Source of the DNA: Aplysia californica
Taxonomy: Eukaryota > Mollusca > Gastropoda > Aplysiida > Aplysiidae
Assembly: GCF_000002075.1 (NCBI RefSeq)
Contig: NW_004797812.1
Location: forward strand, 358,527 to 422,526
DNA: 64,000 nucleotides
Direction of reading: 5' to 3'
The notes under the pieces were generated by a model. That model had not been told where the DNA came from and did not search any database. It saw nothing but the letters and a program-made list of their open reading frames with translations. Below, piece after piece: positions 47,058-58,714 of the stretch. Position 1 is the stretch's first letter; each line of letters opens with the position of its first letter. A program made the position numbers and the translations under genes.

Positions 47058-47225
47058 CAAAAGCTTTAGACAGAATCCTTCACATCAGGCTGATTGAGTG
47101 TTTGGAGAAGCTAGGTATTGACGGTAAAGATATAAGAATCGTAGGAAATCTCCACTGAGAGAGCAGAAAGCTGCAATTAAAGTGGGTAATGTTTTATCAG
47201 AATATACAACTGCAAAACCTCCACC
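47058..47225 (+). mobile_element. Short LINE reverse-transcriptase fragment
   Basis: Plus strand DHSKALDRILHIRLIECLEK, then LGIDGKDIRIVGNLH, matches RT block A of a different LINE family (DYxKAFDRVxHxxLxECLEK). It begins immediately after the previous LINE's 3' end. Confidence 0.7.
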
Positions 47226-47344
47226 TAGACAGCCCACTGAAAGCACCACACCACCATCAACATCCAACATCAACCGCTATTTTTATCATGCACAACACAA
47301 CACGCTCATCAGCTAATAACTCCTAACCACCTAATACTACATTT

Positions 47345-47970
47345 ACGAGGTCTGTCCCAGAGCTGTAATTGTAAGTTTTCCTGTTCTGTAAAACCATCAG
47401 TACGGGTGTATTTGCTAGATCCAGAACTAAAAAGACAATCAGCAGAATGGAGAAACCCAGGACCACCGCTACCCCAAAAGCTCGGCGCAAGCTAAGTGCT
47501 TTTGAAAATTATGCACTTTGTGATTTTGAACTGGCTAGTTTCCGTTGGCTCAACGTGCTTGTTAACTATTATTACAACAAGATGATGCTTCAAACAAAGC
47601 TGAAACGAGCAGTCATAAGAAAACGGCCATGTCTGCTCGAGCAAGGTGTTGTCTTCCATCATGATAACTCGCCTGTGCACTCTGTTCAAAGATCACCGAT
47701 CTCCTGGACTCCTGGCGGTGGGAAGTCCTTGACCTTGAACATCCCCGCTATTCCGGACACTTACACCATGCAACTTTTATCTTTTCCCCAAATTCAAAGA
47801 TATTAAGGGACAGAAATTGGAAGACGAAGATGAAATAAATATGCTCGAAACAAATCTTATGCTAAGGACTCTGGCCGAAGCGAACAAGGTCACAGCGTTT
47901 GACAGTAGGCTAAATTGGATGACAAAGTGCCTTGATACCAATAATTATTATGTTCGTACGCATGGCAATT
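47345..47970 (+). mobile_element. Mariner-like transposase relic
   Basis: Plus strand HHDNSPVHSVQ (47656-47688) is the second catalytic block of mariner transposases. A shifted frame then gives the region normally reading YSPDLAPSDYHLFP in decayed form (ATFIFSPNSK). ACGAGGTCTGTCCCAGAGC at 47345 resembles a mariner terminal repeat. The N-terminal half is poorly kept. The right end was not identified. Confidence 0.65.
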
Positions 47971-48400
47971 TTTTCCATCGCCTTGGCAGTAACGAAAAGT
48001 TTGTAAGCGGCTTTTACTGTCTGAAAATGTCTTGGGTTAGTCATCTGCCTCGTAAGAGTTTGCTTCAAGGTATGCACTTTTGTGTAGGACCAACCGTATA
48101 TCACAGCGTCCCACCTTTGCCTTCATAGTGTAGACGCATTCCAGTTTCCCTTTCTGACAGTGTAGCATCCTACGCTGCACGTGGCATAGTTTCCAAGTCT
48201 GGTGCAACTGCAAGTGTGCTCATATCGAAAGGTTGTCGCATTGCCAGCCGATTGACACTATTTATTGCTTTCTGCTTCCTTTTCCTCTTCTCCATTCACT
48301 TCATCCATGTCAGTATCTTTTCCATCCTTTCCTATCGCCCTCTGAATCACTAGCCACATCACTCTCCTGTCCATTGTATCCATATTTCTATTAATTTTAT
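47971..48400. other. No recognised feature
   Basis: No clear gene or repeat; may include the 3' part of the mariner relic. Confidence 0.35.
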
Positions 48401-48403
48401 TTT

Positions 48404-48408
48404 CTCTC

Positions 48409-48455
<47 letters not shown>

Positions 48456-48456
48456 C

Positions 48457-48547
<91 letters not shown>

Positions 48548-48642
48548 GCCTGTCTGTCTTTCTCTCTCATGCTCATTTGACGCCTGCAAAGTTCGAACAT
48601 GGGCTATCCATATTAATGGATTTCCAGACGAGCACAATACGA

Positions 48643-48715
<73 letters not shown>
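48404..48715. repeat. (CT)n, (CTGT)n and (TA)n microsatellites
   Basis: CT (48408-48452), CTGT (48459-48547) and, after 100 bases of unique DNA, TA (48647-48714). Confidence 0.96.
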
Positions 48716-48719
<4 letters not shown>

Positions 48720-49554
48720 TTAAATAATAGATTCATCCTTTCAACCAGTAGATCTAGGTTTGATAATTTACGAATATTCAGTGTTTTAGCCAGTTTGCGG
48801 TTAGATTCTATTATCAATGTTACAGGGAGCCGGGTGATCTTCAAAAAGAAAAGTACCGATACTTGTTTAACTAACGAGAGATGCATTGTGTGTCAGACCT
48901 GCCAACAACAACCAGTCTCAATATAAAATAATATAGGATGATGAGGCTCAGATGTCTCCAGCTCAACTGCAAGAGCGCAAACAATACCTCAGATGTTGGA
49001 ACATTCGGATGTAGCGATTACTAGTACTCAATGCAAAGGATGTGTTGGGGTCGTCTGTTACCCCGCTAGATACGTACAAGAAGAACTGAGTTTTTTTCCT
49101 CTTTGTGGGCGAAAGAAAGGTCGTTTTGAAATGTGACCACTGGTCAAAATGATACATTACTAATTGCGATTTGCTTCGCAAAGCAATCTGTCAAAATGAT
49201 TTTTTTTAGGAATACTGAAAGTTTCAAAGAGATTTTCGCAGTAGAAGTTCTCCAAAGTGAGAAAAATACATCCCCTAGGGTACAAAATGACCCGAAGCGT
49301 ATTAATACGGTTAATCACCAAACACAGATTTTTTTAGACAGCTTTACTCACGCTTCAACTCTTTATATAGCTTCCATATTTTCAATTAGCAATCAATTAG
49401 CTATTTCGTTAGGACCACATGGCTTTCAATGTTCTTGTGAAATCAAACAAATCTTCATTGTAGTTCTTTGTATTTATGTGTGTGCGTGTCTTTTTGGGGG
49501 GATTTTTTGTATTGCGAACAAAATTATACAAAATCCTAGTTGCTATTGTAGTTG
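48716..49554. other. No recognised feature
   Basis: AT-rich DNA. Plus-strand LRCLQLNCKSANN near 48945 vaguely resembles a LINE endonuclease start but is too short to call. Confidence 0.35.
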
Positions 49555-49713
49555 ATTTGGAACATCTTTGCAGTACTTAGGATCACGGTTCAAACCATAG
49601 TGATCCCTAGCTTTTCTCTTTATTTCTAGGACGGTTGCCATCACACGATGAAATGACATTGGTAGGACTAATCAGGCGTTAAGTTATCGACATTTCTCCC
49701 TGAAATGAATTCT
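49555..49713 (-). other. 3' flank of SMB-B, shared with other copies
   Basis: The segment with GTGATCCCTAGCTTTTCTCT, GACGGTTGCCAT and GGTAGGACTAATCAGGCGTT matches flanks at 34770, 35035 and 19480. It marks the 3' side of the duplication unit. Confidence 0.7.
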
Positions 49714-51489
49714 CTACTCTGAGTTTTGTACAAAGCAGAATGAAAATGAACCAAACATGATATGCATTAAGAAACCCCCCAACCAATCCATATAATACGA
49801 GCGTTTTGGTACCGCCCCGCCAGCAAAGGTTTCTCTGAAGCAACGATCATCCGATAGGTTGTATAATGCTGACAGGTCGACCTCGTAAACTTCATCACTC
49901 ATACACACGAATCCACAGTTAAATAGGTACTGTTTGTCGGAATTGCAAACGCATGCAGCCACAGAGAAATTAATTTCTTTGACAGACCAGCCTCGATCTG
50001 GCACATTTAATGTCATGACAGGTCGATACAAATCTGAAGAACGAACAGATGTAAGTTTTTCCCCATTTTTTAATTTCATCGTGGCTTTGTGGCGTATGCC
50101 CAAACGGGACAAGAACTGTTGCTTCCGATAATATTTGAATATTTTAGCTGCTGTAGTAAGCTGTAGGAAAAGATTTGTTTGGTCCGAAAACGAGTGGAGA
50201 AAGTCCCCACGTACTTCACTGTAATAATCGAAATAGAAGCCGTAGAGGTGTCTCCGCTTGGTCTGATCATACACAACCATCGGTTTATGTCTAGTATTTG
50301 AGAGGTCTAGAAAGTTTCCCAGATGACACCTGAAAAAGAACGGTAAATACTGAAACTCAGAGTCGTCAAGGGGATACTCGTCTTCCGGAATAGCAAAGAA
50401 ACCACGACTGAGTACTGCACAAATACCGGAAGGCCTGTGAACAAACCCTTCACTACATTCAATTATATTACAGCCTCTTGCATTCAAAGAATTCTGAGTT
50501 TTCAAATTGCACGTTGCTTTTCGCCAAGGCCCAAACTGCTCTTCACCAACATATGGGTAGGACATCTTGAGTTCTCTTTCACTTGAGGGTGAAAGTATAA
50601 CAGAAAATATTTGGTTATGTTTCACGCTGCGTGGATAAAGTATTGGAGATGTAGTTGCAGCCGTACCAAGGTTACAAATTGCGCAATAGTAGTTTTGATA
50701 ATATCTGTTCTCAGCTTCAACATAGGAATAGAATTCATTACATTTCTTCGACCAGTTAAAAAACGGACTATCACCAGGTTTCAAACTACAGCTATGAACT
50801 GCATGTTTTTTGGCCATACAAAATGGTTCCTGTTTCTCTCCACCTATACGTTTTGGTGGAACATACCTAGGACGTGCCCCGATTTGGACAAGTTTTATGA
50901 AACTCTCCAGCGACTCTGGGTTTCGAAGGCCATCCATCGACATTTCGGTGTCCCATAAGATAAGATTGGACTCGGGTTGAGAAAAACATCGAAACACATC
51001 CATGTTCAGATAAGAAAATCCTGTGAGGATGTCTGTTACCGGTGCTGCCATAATAAGATCTATAAATTTTTTTTCTGTTAGCTTCGTATGTTCACGGCCG
51101 TCTTCATCTTCTCTGAATTTCGTAGTAGTAAACTCAATAGGAATATTAGTCTGTGATGTTGAATTCATGTCCACACTGTCATGGACACATCTTCTAATAA
51201 CAAACACATTGCTCACACACGTAACACCAGCAAGTAGATGTTTGTAATACACTTTTCTGCTGTCCTTCAAAATATGGGGACATTTTTCCGTGAAGTCTTC
51301 GCAACAGTTGGAGTAAACTGGACACCTAATGTCACAAGAACAAGGAAGTCGTTGTATAGTGCCACACTTGCCTTCACAGCTCTGGACCCGTGTTAGTCTT
51401 CGTTCGCTGAATCGGATGCTATCCACAAACCATTGGCCCACTAGGAGCAGGCAAAACAAGAGGCTGCTTCTTACTTGAGACCGGGCCAT
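49714..51489 (-). CDS. SMB-B: somatomedin B surface glycoprotein, 591 aa
   Basis: Single coding exon. The start is placed at MARSQVR (ATG 51489-51487), as in SMB-A, with a splice acceptor 30 bases upstream; the longer frame runs into an intron. The layout equals SMB-A: signal peptide (1-24), SMB domain with all eight cysteines at the same positions (C38-C70), YCAICNLG, CSEGFVHRPSGIC, IPEDEYPLDD, TAAKIFKYYRKQQFLSR, VDLSALYNLS and a C-terminal hydrophobic stretch. By eye about half of the residues match SMB-A. Only four N-glycosylation sequons are seen against nine in SMB-A. Residues about 100-150 and the C-terminal tail diverge most. Function unknown; secreted or membrane-anchored. Confidence 0.85.
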   Translation of the reverse strand: MARSQVRSSLLFCLLLVGQWFVDSIRFSERRLTRVQSCEGKCGTIQRLPCSCDIRCPVYSNCCEDFTEKCPHILKDSRKVYYKHLLAGVTCVSNVFVIRRCVHDSVDMNSTSQTNIPIEFTTTKFREDEDGREHTKLTEKKFIDLIMAAPVTDILTGFSYLNMDVFRCFSQPESNLILWDTEMSMDGLRNPESLESFIKLVQIGARPRYVPPKRIGGEKQEPFCMAKKHAVHSCSLKPGDSPFFNWSKKCNEFYSYVEAENRYYQNYYCAICNLGTAATTSPILYPRSVKHNQIFSVILSPSSERELKMSYPYVGEEQFGPWRKATCNLKTQNSLNARGCNIIECSEGFVHRPSGICAVLSRGFFAIPEDEYPLDDSEFQYLPFFFRCHLGNFLDLSNTRHKPMVVYDQTKRRHLYGFYFDYYSEVRGDFLHSFSDQTNLFLQLTTAAKIFKYYRKQQFLSRLGIRHKATMKLKNGEKLTSVRSSDLYRPVMTLNVPDRGWSVKEINFSVAACVCNSDKQYLFNCGFVCMSDEVYEVDLSALYNLSDDRCFRETFAGGAVPKRSYYMDWLGGFLMHIMFGSFSFCFVQNSE

Positions 51490-51523
51490 TTTAGAAAGGA
51501 GGCCACGTTCCAGTGACAGCTTG
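51490..51523 (-). promoter_or_regulatory. 5' UTR and splice acceptor of SMB-B
   Basis: A pyrimidine tract ending CGCTCAAG sets the acceptor at 51520 and the exon start at 51519 (CTGTCACTGG), matching SMB-A and SMB-C. Confidence 0.65.
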
Positions 51524-51639
51524 AGCGGAAAAAGAAGAAATAAATAATTAATAAAGTCATTTGGAAAGATATGAAGACGATTTTTGAGAATAATATCCAT
51601 GATTGGTATTTACAGTAGGTAAACTATTACAGCCTAGAC

Positions 51640-52581
51640 TGCGGGAGGGGAGGGGCACGGGTAAAACTTAAGAGCATATTTCTCATGGGGCGCTCAGTGT
51701 TTGTATTTGCCGGGGGGGGGGGGGGGTTGTTATAAAAAAGTAGTAAAAAAACCCCCACAACTTTTTGACAGGAAGTATTTGTTGTTGATGTGCAAACCTG
51801 ATCTTATATTGTGGGTTGGGAGATTGTATATAAATAGGTCCGCTGCCCCATCTACTGAGATCTGGCACATCTGGTACCTAGTGATATAAGTGAGATCCGT
51901 CTGACGACTGTCCCTCAGCAATACACCCCTTCGATCCCCATTTTCCTCTTCGACCGGGAGATGGCACGGCTCATGCCCCTCAATCTGTTGGGAGTTGAAA
52001 CCCCTTCAGTCTGTCCTTGGGTACTTTTTTATAGCTCAAGACATCTAAGCAATGTGTCTCTTCGTAGGACTCAGTGGCGGTTGGATAGCCACGGAGTCAA
52101 ACCATAACTTATGGAATCCAAAACAATTTAATAAACTTTACCAAGCTCCCAACCTTTATGAAAAGTCTCCGCTCGCGGGAGCGGGTTCGGGCTGCCGAAC
52201 AAAGGATATAATTAAATCTCGAAATACACCCCCACCCACCCCCCGTATACCACCTGCTCTGATGCCCGTCCCATTTTGTCAATGTACAAAAAGGAGCACA
52301 TACTATTATAAACAGCATTTATGATTTTATACAGCTGTTCCCCATCCTCCATCGGCCAACTGTATGAGTTGTACCCTCTTTATCAAAATTATGTAAAATA
52401 TGCCCCGCTGAACCGCTAGGGGTACACACAATACACATCACACGACACCCACTCGGTGCTTTCTTGATAATATCTTTCCCACGCACGTTTCTGCTAGTTG
52501 GGCCTGTTCCTAGCATTTGTCCATGATTGGGTCCTGCTTTTGTTTTTTATTTTTTATTTTTTATTTTTATTTTTTTTAAAT

Positions 52582-52612
<31 letters not shown>

Positions 52613-52620
52613 GCGTAATT
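51640..52620. other. No gene; low-complexity tracts
   Basis: A G16 run lies at about 51711 and T-rich DNA at 52540-52602 ends in a T18-G11 junction (52585-52613). Short frames show no domain. Confidence 0.45.
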
Positions 52621-52621
52621 A

Positions 52622-53127
52622 CGGCGCTCGCAACTGCATAAGGTCATATGAGCGCACGGGACACACCTAATATTTTCAGTTGGTAGGAAATTTTGAATTT
52701 TGAATTTTGCCCGAGTGGCGGCCGAAGCCTACTCTTTTCGATTTTAGACCACCAATGGATCTTTAACGTGCGCAACTTGAACACGGGCCCTCCGAGATTT
52801 TTGCCCTTGTCCGAGAAGGCTATGTGTAGATCATTCCTATCAGAAGATCAGGGGTGTGGCAGAACGACAGCAGTAAGGAGGAGCCAAGGAGTAGCAGTAG
52901 AAAGGCTGCAGAAAGAGTCAGGAGCCAAGAGGAGGGGGCAAAGGAGGTGAAGGGGTGGGGGCAGAAACTGGAAATGAAAACAGACAACAGAACATTGCTA
53001 GAAAGCAGGAAAGGAGGTGAAAGGAGACAATTTTAGAGAAGAAAATTTGTCGGTTGCTACCCGGATTCGAACCCGGGACCTTTGAATGAGAGGCCAACAC
53101 CTTAACCTCTAGGCCACGAGAGCCCCC
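52622..53127 (-). mobile_element. tRNA-derived composite SINE, long form, best preserved
   Basis: On the minus strand: GGGGGCTCTCGTGGCCTAGA (box A) and GGTTCGAATCC (perfect box B), with a tRNA-like 72-base head. A pyrimidine-rich middle of about 230 bases follows, then the 3' block GATCCATTGGTGGTCTAAAA and ATGACCTTATGCAGTTGCGA. Confidence 0.88.
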
Positions 53128-53129
53128 TG

Positions 53130-54075
53130 CTCCTGCTTCGCAGTAATTATAAAATGATATTATGTTTAGGCTTTAGCCAACATTTGAAACAATGAAATGA
53201 AATTCTGAAGTCGCAGGGAGAACCTTCAAAGGATTTGGGCTACTTTGGCCTGCTGGCACAATATCTGGCGTCTCCACTAATCAGTCCAAAAATCTACAGG
53301 CTGGCGGGCAATCGTGAGATTTGTCAAAACTCACGCTCAAGTCTACAAGATTGATAGTTCTAAGGCGGTCCGAGGACTGACGAGTATCGGGTTAAAAAAG
53401 AAGAGAAAGAAAAAAACCACCAAAAAACAAACAAACAACAAAAACGTATATCTACAGGTTCCGTGGCACATATAATCCATCTTCTGATCCTAGTTTCTTT
53501 CAACTTGAATTTACGCAAAGTTCAGTTAGAGCTGAACATGTAATTGGTTGCTACTTGTCTTTTCCCCTGCGGATATCAGTCGCACAAGATAGATCTAGAT
53601 GAGGCTGGACCGACCAATTGCACCACCAGCTCCGCTGTACCGTCAACATTCTGCTCATCCAAAAGTAAGCAGTATAACGGGGTCTGACTGCAATTTAGGG
53701 GCCTTCACGTCTACGTCTGCCCTCCCTCCTTCCCAAGAGCTTGCAGACCGGTAGTACAAGACCATCTCAAGTACAATTACACTGAAGAGAAAAAAAAAGA
53801 CCTGAATCTTTTCAAGACTGGAGATGCTCTAAGACAATCACTAGGAACATTCCTACTAATGAACAGAAGCTGTTCTCTGGTGCACTTTATTGTGAACACT
53901 GCTAAAATTCAACCGCTCGAAGGGTATCCTCCGCAGCAATCAGCTGAAAGACTGCTCCATGGAAGACTTTGTGGCAAATTGTGAGGGTGTTGTTGAAACC
54001 TGCCGGACTACTCTTCTGTTTTGTTTTGTTAGTTTTTGTTTTTGTTTTGTTGGTTTTTATTTTTAATTTTTTTAA
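53130..54075. other. No firm feature
   Basis: Plus-strand reading near 53800-53950 (LFKTGDALRQSLGTFLLM) could be the upstream part of the LINE ORF1 relic that follows. The rest is unassigned. Confidence 0.3.
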
Positions 54076-54079
54076 AATG

Positions 54080-54770
54080 AATACTATTAAACCATTGCTC
54101 GGACATCTTTCTTGGTCCTCGACGTGTGACCATATGTGCTGAACTCTGTGCTGCTTAAAGTACCAGAAGTTGAACCATAGACAGTCACAATGCTGACATG
54201 CACTCATGTGTCTTCGTTGTGGAAAGACCGTGCATTCTGAAAAGAAATGCAAGGCTGGTCCTTGCAGTCCCAATTGCCACGGACAGCACAAAGCTTTAAG
54301 CAAGGAGTACCTGACATGACTCCAAGAACCCACATTCCTGCGTGCAAAGCTCGAACCTGAAATGCTCGCAAGATTGTCTGCAAGACCTGAATCTGGTCAG
54401 TCGTATGCAAAAGCAGGTCGGTCAGTGACAAGGTCACCCAGTGCATTGCACATGTCTCATGCTCTACCACACTTATGGAGTGTTAGGTACCGTCTCCCCT
54501 CTCTTCCCAGCCCCCTCTGTGTGCTCCACATCCCAACCTTCCTGCATACACAGACACCCTAGTCCCCTTGGAGAATGACACCTTTGGTCCCCCTCCCCGG
54601 TCTCTCTCCGGAGATGGCAGAGTCTCTCACTCTCCTCACAAATCCCACAGCAAGCTGCTTTCCAATCGAGGGCGGCAGTCATGCAAATCCTCTGCCTCCC
54701 CACAGGGAGGAGGCAGAACTCATCGACACAGGGGGCCTGTTTGCTCCAAAACAAAAGTTAACGAATAACA
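54080..54770 (+). mobile_element. Jockey-like LINE ORF1 relic (zinc-knuckle, nucleic-acid binding)
   Basis: Plus strand HALMCLRCGKTVHSEKKCKA, then GPCSPNCHGQHKALSKEY, has the CCHC spacing and NCxGxHxAxSKxC wording of the RNA-binding ORF1 of jockey-like LINEs. A stop interrupts it soon after, and RPESGQSYAKAGRSV follows in another frame. A scrap of the same sequence lies at 56830-56877. Confidence 0.65.
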
Positions 54771-56130
54771 TGAAGATCCTATTATGGATTGCAGGAGGAT
54801 TCCGCCCTTTCATTACGAAGTTGCAACGCTTACAAGCCAAATTACCCTCTCAAAATTAACCACCTGATGACCTAAAACGCTAACGCTCAAAACCCTATAC
54901 TTTTGTATTGTATTTCAATGCCCCCATCCCCCATTGTGGAGACAAGCAACAATCTAGGCACAATAATTAAAAACTTTTTACTCTGAAACAACGTATTATG
55001 GCTTTTGAAAGATTAACCTCCCACCAATCGGAACAGATCCACCTTCAATACATCATTCCTTGACCTCGCGGTACGGATAGGGTTACGTGGTTTGTGCTGC
55101 TTATCGTGTGGACCGTTTTTTATTTTTTCTCAATCACAACACTTTAAAAGAGGACAAGATCCCAGAACGCTTTAGTTTTAAAAAGGCAGTCAGGGACGGG
55201 TTCGCAATTGAATGTTCCCAAGATTTTAATTCCACTTTTAGCTTCAAGTGCAATAAATTGTGTAAAATACTTTCAGAATATGTAAAAACACATTTAAAAC
55301 ACATGTTCAAAACCCTGGAAGAATAGGGTTTGATTCTCTGGGAGATGTGATGATGCCGCAAAGAAAAAGAAGGCGCCATATCGCAGAGCCGTCGACAACA
55401 GCACAACTACAACAAACACAAAAGAGCCCGAGCTGAGGCAAGTACATTCCCGGGTGAGAGCACTTAACGACACTCTTTTCGGGAATACAGTGGATTCCGC
55501 TTAAACCGAATAAAGCTAAACGGAAAACAGTGGTAAATCGAAAGAACATGAAATACTTAATCTTTCTTCTTTTTTACGTATGTAAGAAAAACTGTGGATA
55601 AGCCGAAACGAATACTTATCTATACAGAAAAGAATTTCGAGGGTTATGTCTACTAAATCTTCATTAACATTCCCTATAATTTGACAACTTGCGTACATTT
55701 AGTAGTCTTCCCTTTTTTGGGTGACACATATATCGGAATATACTTTCTGACGTGTTTATTTATTTATTTATTCATTTATTTTTTTATTTTTTTATTATTT
55801 TTTTAAATTAAAAATTTTTTTTTTTTTAATTTTTTTTTTTTGGGGGGGGGGGGAGGGGGGAGGGCATAATTTTATATAGGAAAGTTATCCCAGTTCCATT
55901 TTTTTCATACCTTTATACTGGAAAATATTGCCGGTTCCGTTTTTTTGGAGGTCATATTTTTTATAAATGAAAATATCGAGTATAATTGATTCATTGCAGT
56001 TGCACATTTTAGGCTTTGGATGTTGTCTCAACTAGTTCTTTTTTATCTGATGAATTTTCTAATTTGACAATGTAAGAACTAGAGTATGATTGTACATGCA
56101 ATTTGAAAAAAAAAAGGAATAAACCCTCAA
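54771..56130. other. No gene; possible transposon end
   Basis: CAGTGGATTCCGCTTAAACC at 55489 resembles a pogo/Tigger terminal repeat, but no matching second end was found. T/A-rich low complexity fills 55755-55841 and ends in a T12-G12 junction. The frame at 55087-55326 has no recognised domain. Confidence 0.35.
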
Positions 56131-56139
56131 ACTCAGTCG

Positions 56140-56470
56140 GACTCAGCTATAGTCACCGCTGCCATATCATATCCATAAGCAACACTCAACAGAGGAGGCT
56201 TCATCCAGAGGAGTCCATTTTTTCCTCAGAATTTTGAGAGCAGTTTCTATGTCGTGGGATGGATTGCTCAGATATGATATCGTTTATTGACGGGGGACTG
56301 GTGAACAGTGACTGTATTTAAAAGAAAAAAAATTAGGACAAAAATTTGTCTTACAAACAACAAATGTGCTGTTTTTATCTCCACTGTCATTTCATTTTCT
56401 AAACCCATCCTGCTCAAAGTCATATTCCCACTTCCTCGTTGGTGAGCAGTGGTAAACTCGAAACGCATTC
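56140..56470 (+). repeat. Diverged LINE-related repeat, copy 1
   Basis: It shares GCAACACTCAACAGAGGAGG and the context before and after it with 60180-60400. By position in the second copy this may be the RNase H region of a jockey-like LINE. Confidence 0.45.
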
Positions 56471-56829
56471 AATTAGTTGTATTCCAATTCAATTAGCGGC
56501 GAAACGATCATTCTTATTTTCAACGAGGGAAATGCTGTGACGTCATTACGGTAAAACGTCAAACTCTCTGCTGAGAAAGTACCTCTTCTTGGTGGTATTT
56601 ATCATGGTATCAAGAGGCGAGCTGAGACGCAGAATCCTTTTGAAGTTTGCAGCTGCCCGAGATAAAACGTTGAGAGCAGAATTTTTAAAGTAATTATTGT
56701 TTCAGCTGAAACGTACGTTCTTTTCGGAATTGGTTTATCAAAACTGTCAAAAAGGCTCGCGGAGAACCTGATTTGATGCTAGATCTATAATATTTAAACT
56801 TGAACAAACTTTCTTCGTAAATTGTCAGT

Positions 56830-56877
56830 TTTGAATCTGGAGTCATGTACCAAGGTCACCCAGTGCATTGCACATGT
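56830..56877 (+). repeat. Scrap of LINE ORF1 relic
   Basis: 27 identical bases (56851-56877 and 54429-54455) plus TGAATCTGG just upstream in both. A short deleted copy of the ORF1 region. Confidence 0.7.
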
Positions 56878-57119
56878 GACGTCAGAGCTTTCAAACACTG
56901 CAGTCACGTTACAGTGTACAGTATGGTAACTGGTCGAAAGATAATGTTCATCTTTTAATTGCGATCGATTAAGAATAAATATATATTAGCGCTATGGTAG
57001 CCTTCAGTTTGTGCAATCACATTTTTAGTTACATATACTAATGAATAATTTTGAGACCATTATGTCTACCGCAGATTTAAAAGTTATTTCATTTTCCAGA
57101 AAGTCGGAATACAAATCAT

Positions 57120-57330
57120 ATGAGATATCTTATCGATTATTTTGACGGCTGTAAATTTGTGTAAGGGATTTTCGTTTCATTCACAGTTCAGTGATGCCGT
57201 CTTGAATGAAAATAGGCTGTTGCTAATTTTGTTCCTACTGGTTCAGAATTTCTCGAGTGGGGAATCATTTCTATTTGGATCTGCGTCTCACTCTGTTTAT
57301 CCTGTCACATAAGTTAGCCTTCGCATAAAT
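57120..57330 (-). mobile_element. LINE 3' scrap, same family as 33240-34690
   Basis: Blocks CGATTATTTTGACGG, TTTCATTCACAGTTCAG and CCTGTCACATAAGTTAGCCT match 33243-33400 in order and strand. Confidence 0.6.
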
Positions 57331-58714
57331 GTGTAATTAGTTGATTTCTACCAAACATTTAAATATACAGTATAGGCACTGTGAAGGGCTTTTCACTTTT
57401 CACATTGAGAAATGTCATAAACAAGCGGTAGCAGCTGAACGACAACCAATGAAGTATTGGAACGAGGCATACTAATGTATGTCTTTTTGTAAGAAATATG
57501 TTTGAAAACCGTCGAAAAAAGAAAAAAGGAAAACTTTAGGGTGATTTGACTGACCTCTGGTATATTGAAAATTGAGACGAAATTTAACGTATGCTGTCTC
57601 GGTTTTTTTTTCGATACTATAAGATAATACACCATGGTCAACTGTAATAAAGAAATATAAGCTTAGTAAAATACTAGTGGCTGTTCCCTGGTAACAATGA
57701 CGTCAGCAGTCACAGTTCCCCGGCGCAGCCAATATTCAGATTGGTATTGAATACAAACATCATTGCTGTACGTGCATGGAATTGTAAGAGAAAAGTAATA
57801 TCTACTTATCTGATCTGATAGTGAGATTTTATTAGCATATTTCCCTTATATATTTAGTATGGCTCAAAAAGGAAAGCAGAGTATTAGTTTTCCTATACAA
57901 AAAGTATGACCCAAAAAGGAAACACGAAATACAGGAAAGGGTAGGCATTTGAAAATAGTTTTCTCGCAAAAATGTAAACCTTATTCCCAAAATCATGTTC
58001 ATCAAAGGTTGCCAAAATGGATGCTTGCAGCATTTTTGGCATCTCATGAACATTCATCGTATGGTTTGCAAGAACCGAATCATTTAAGGGCCATATTTCC
58101 TGTTTCTTTTATGGTACACGAGGTAGGGGGAAGGCTAGCAACCCTCATGTAATGCAAAAAATTAAATCGTACTTTCTTCAAGATAGCAATACGGGAGCAC
58201 AAGTATGTCGATGGCAGGCCATATAGAAGCATCGCCAATCTACTGAGTGCCTCCGTTTATCACACCCATGAATTGGCCTGGGCCTACACACTGTGACTAT
58301 GTGACTAGGAAAAGTGAATATATGTTTTTCGAAAAGTCCCAACATATGAGCATGTGACGACACTGGTGCATTTTACATTGTCACTGATTTGGGGTTGTTG
58401 TTTTTTGTCTTACTTCTCTATCTAATCGTTCGCTTTTCAATGTGACTGTTCGGCAGATCAAGCAAGTAGACAATGTGGAACAGAAAGCATATCATTATGT
58501 TAAAACCCTGCAGTTCAAATTGCACTTACCTAAAGAGGTAGATGGGAAAAGAACTTTCAAAAAGTGAAATCTGCAGTCAGCATAGCATTAATAAATATAA
58601 ATCGCTATCAACCATTTCTTAACAACAAAAAAAGACCCCACAGCTACATCGAAGAGAATCGGACGGTCTCGAAAATTTAAGCGGCTTCCACAGTAGATCT
58701 AAAAAAAAGAATAA
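57331..58714. other. No recognised feature
   Basis: AT-rich sequence; small frames only, no domain recognised. Confidence 0.4.

Noticed and set aside
48940-49060. LINE endonuclease start
   Set aside because: Only about 13 residues resemble it and a stop follows soon; too weak to call.
53055-53127. tRNA gene
   Set aside because: The promoter boxes are the head of a composite SINE that continues for over 400 bases, with sister copies at 42003 and 14303. Box B at 12151 is likewise a SINE head.
55489-55530. Second pogo-type MITE
   Set aside because: Only one end resembles the terminal repeat; no inverted partner with TA was found.
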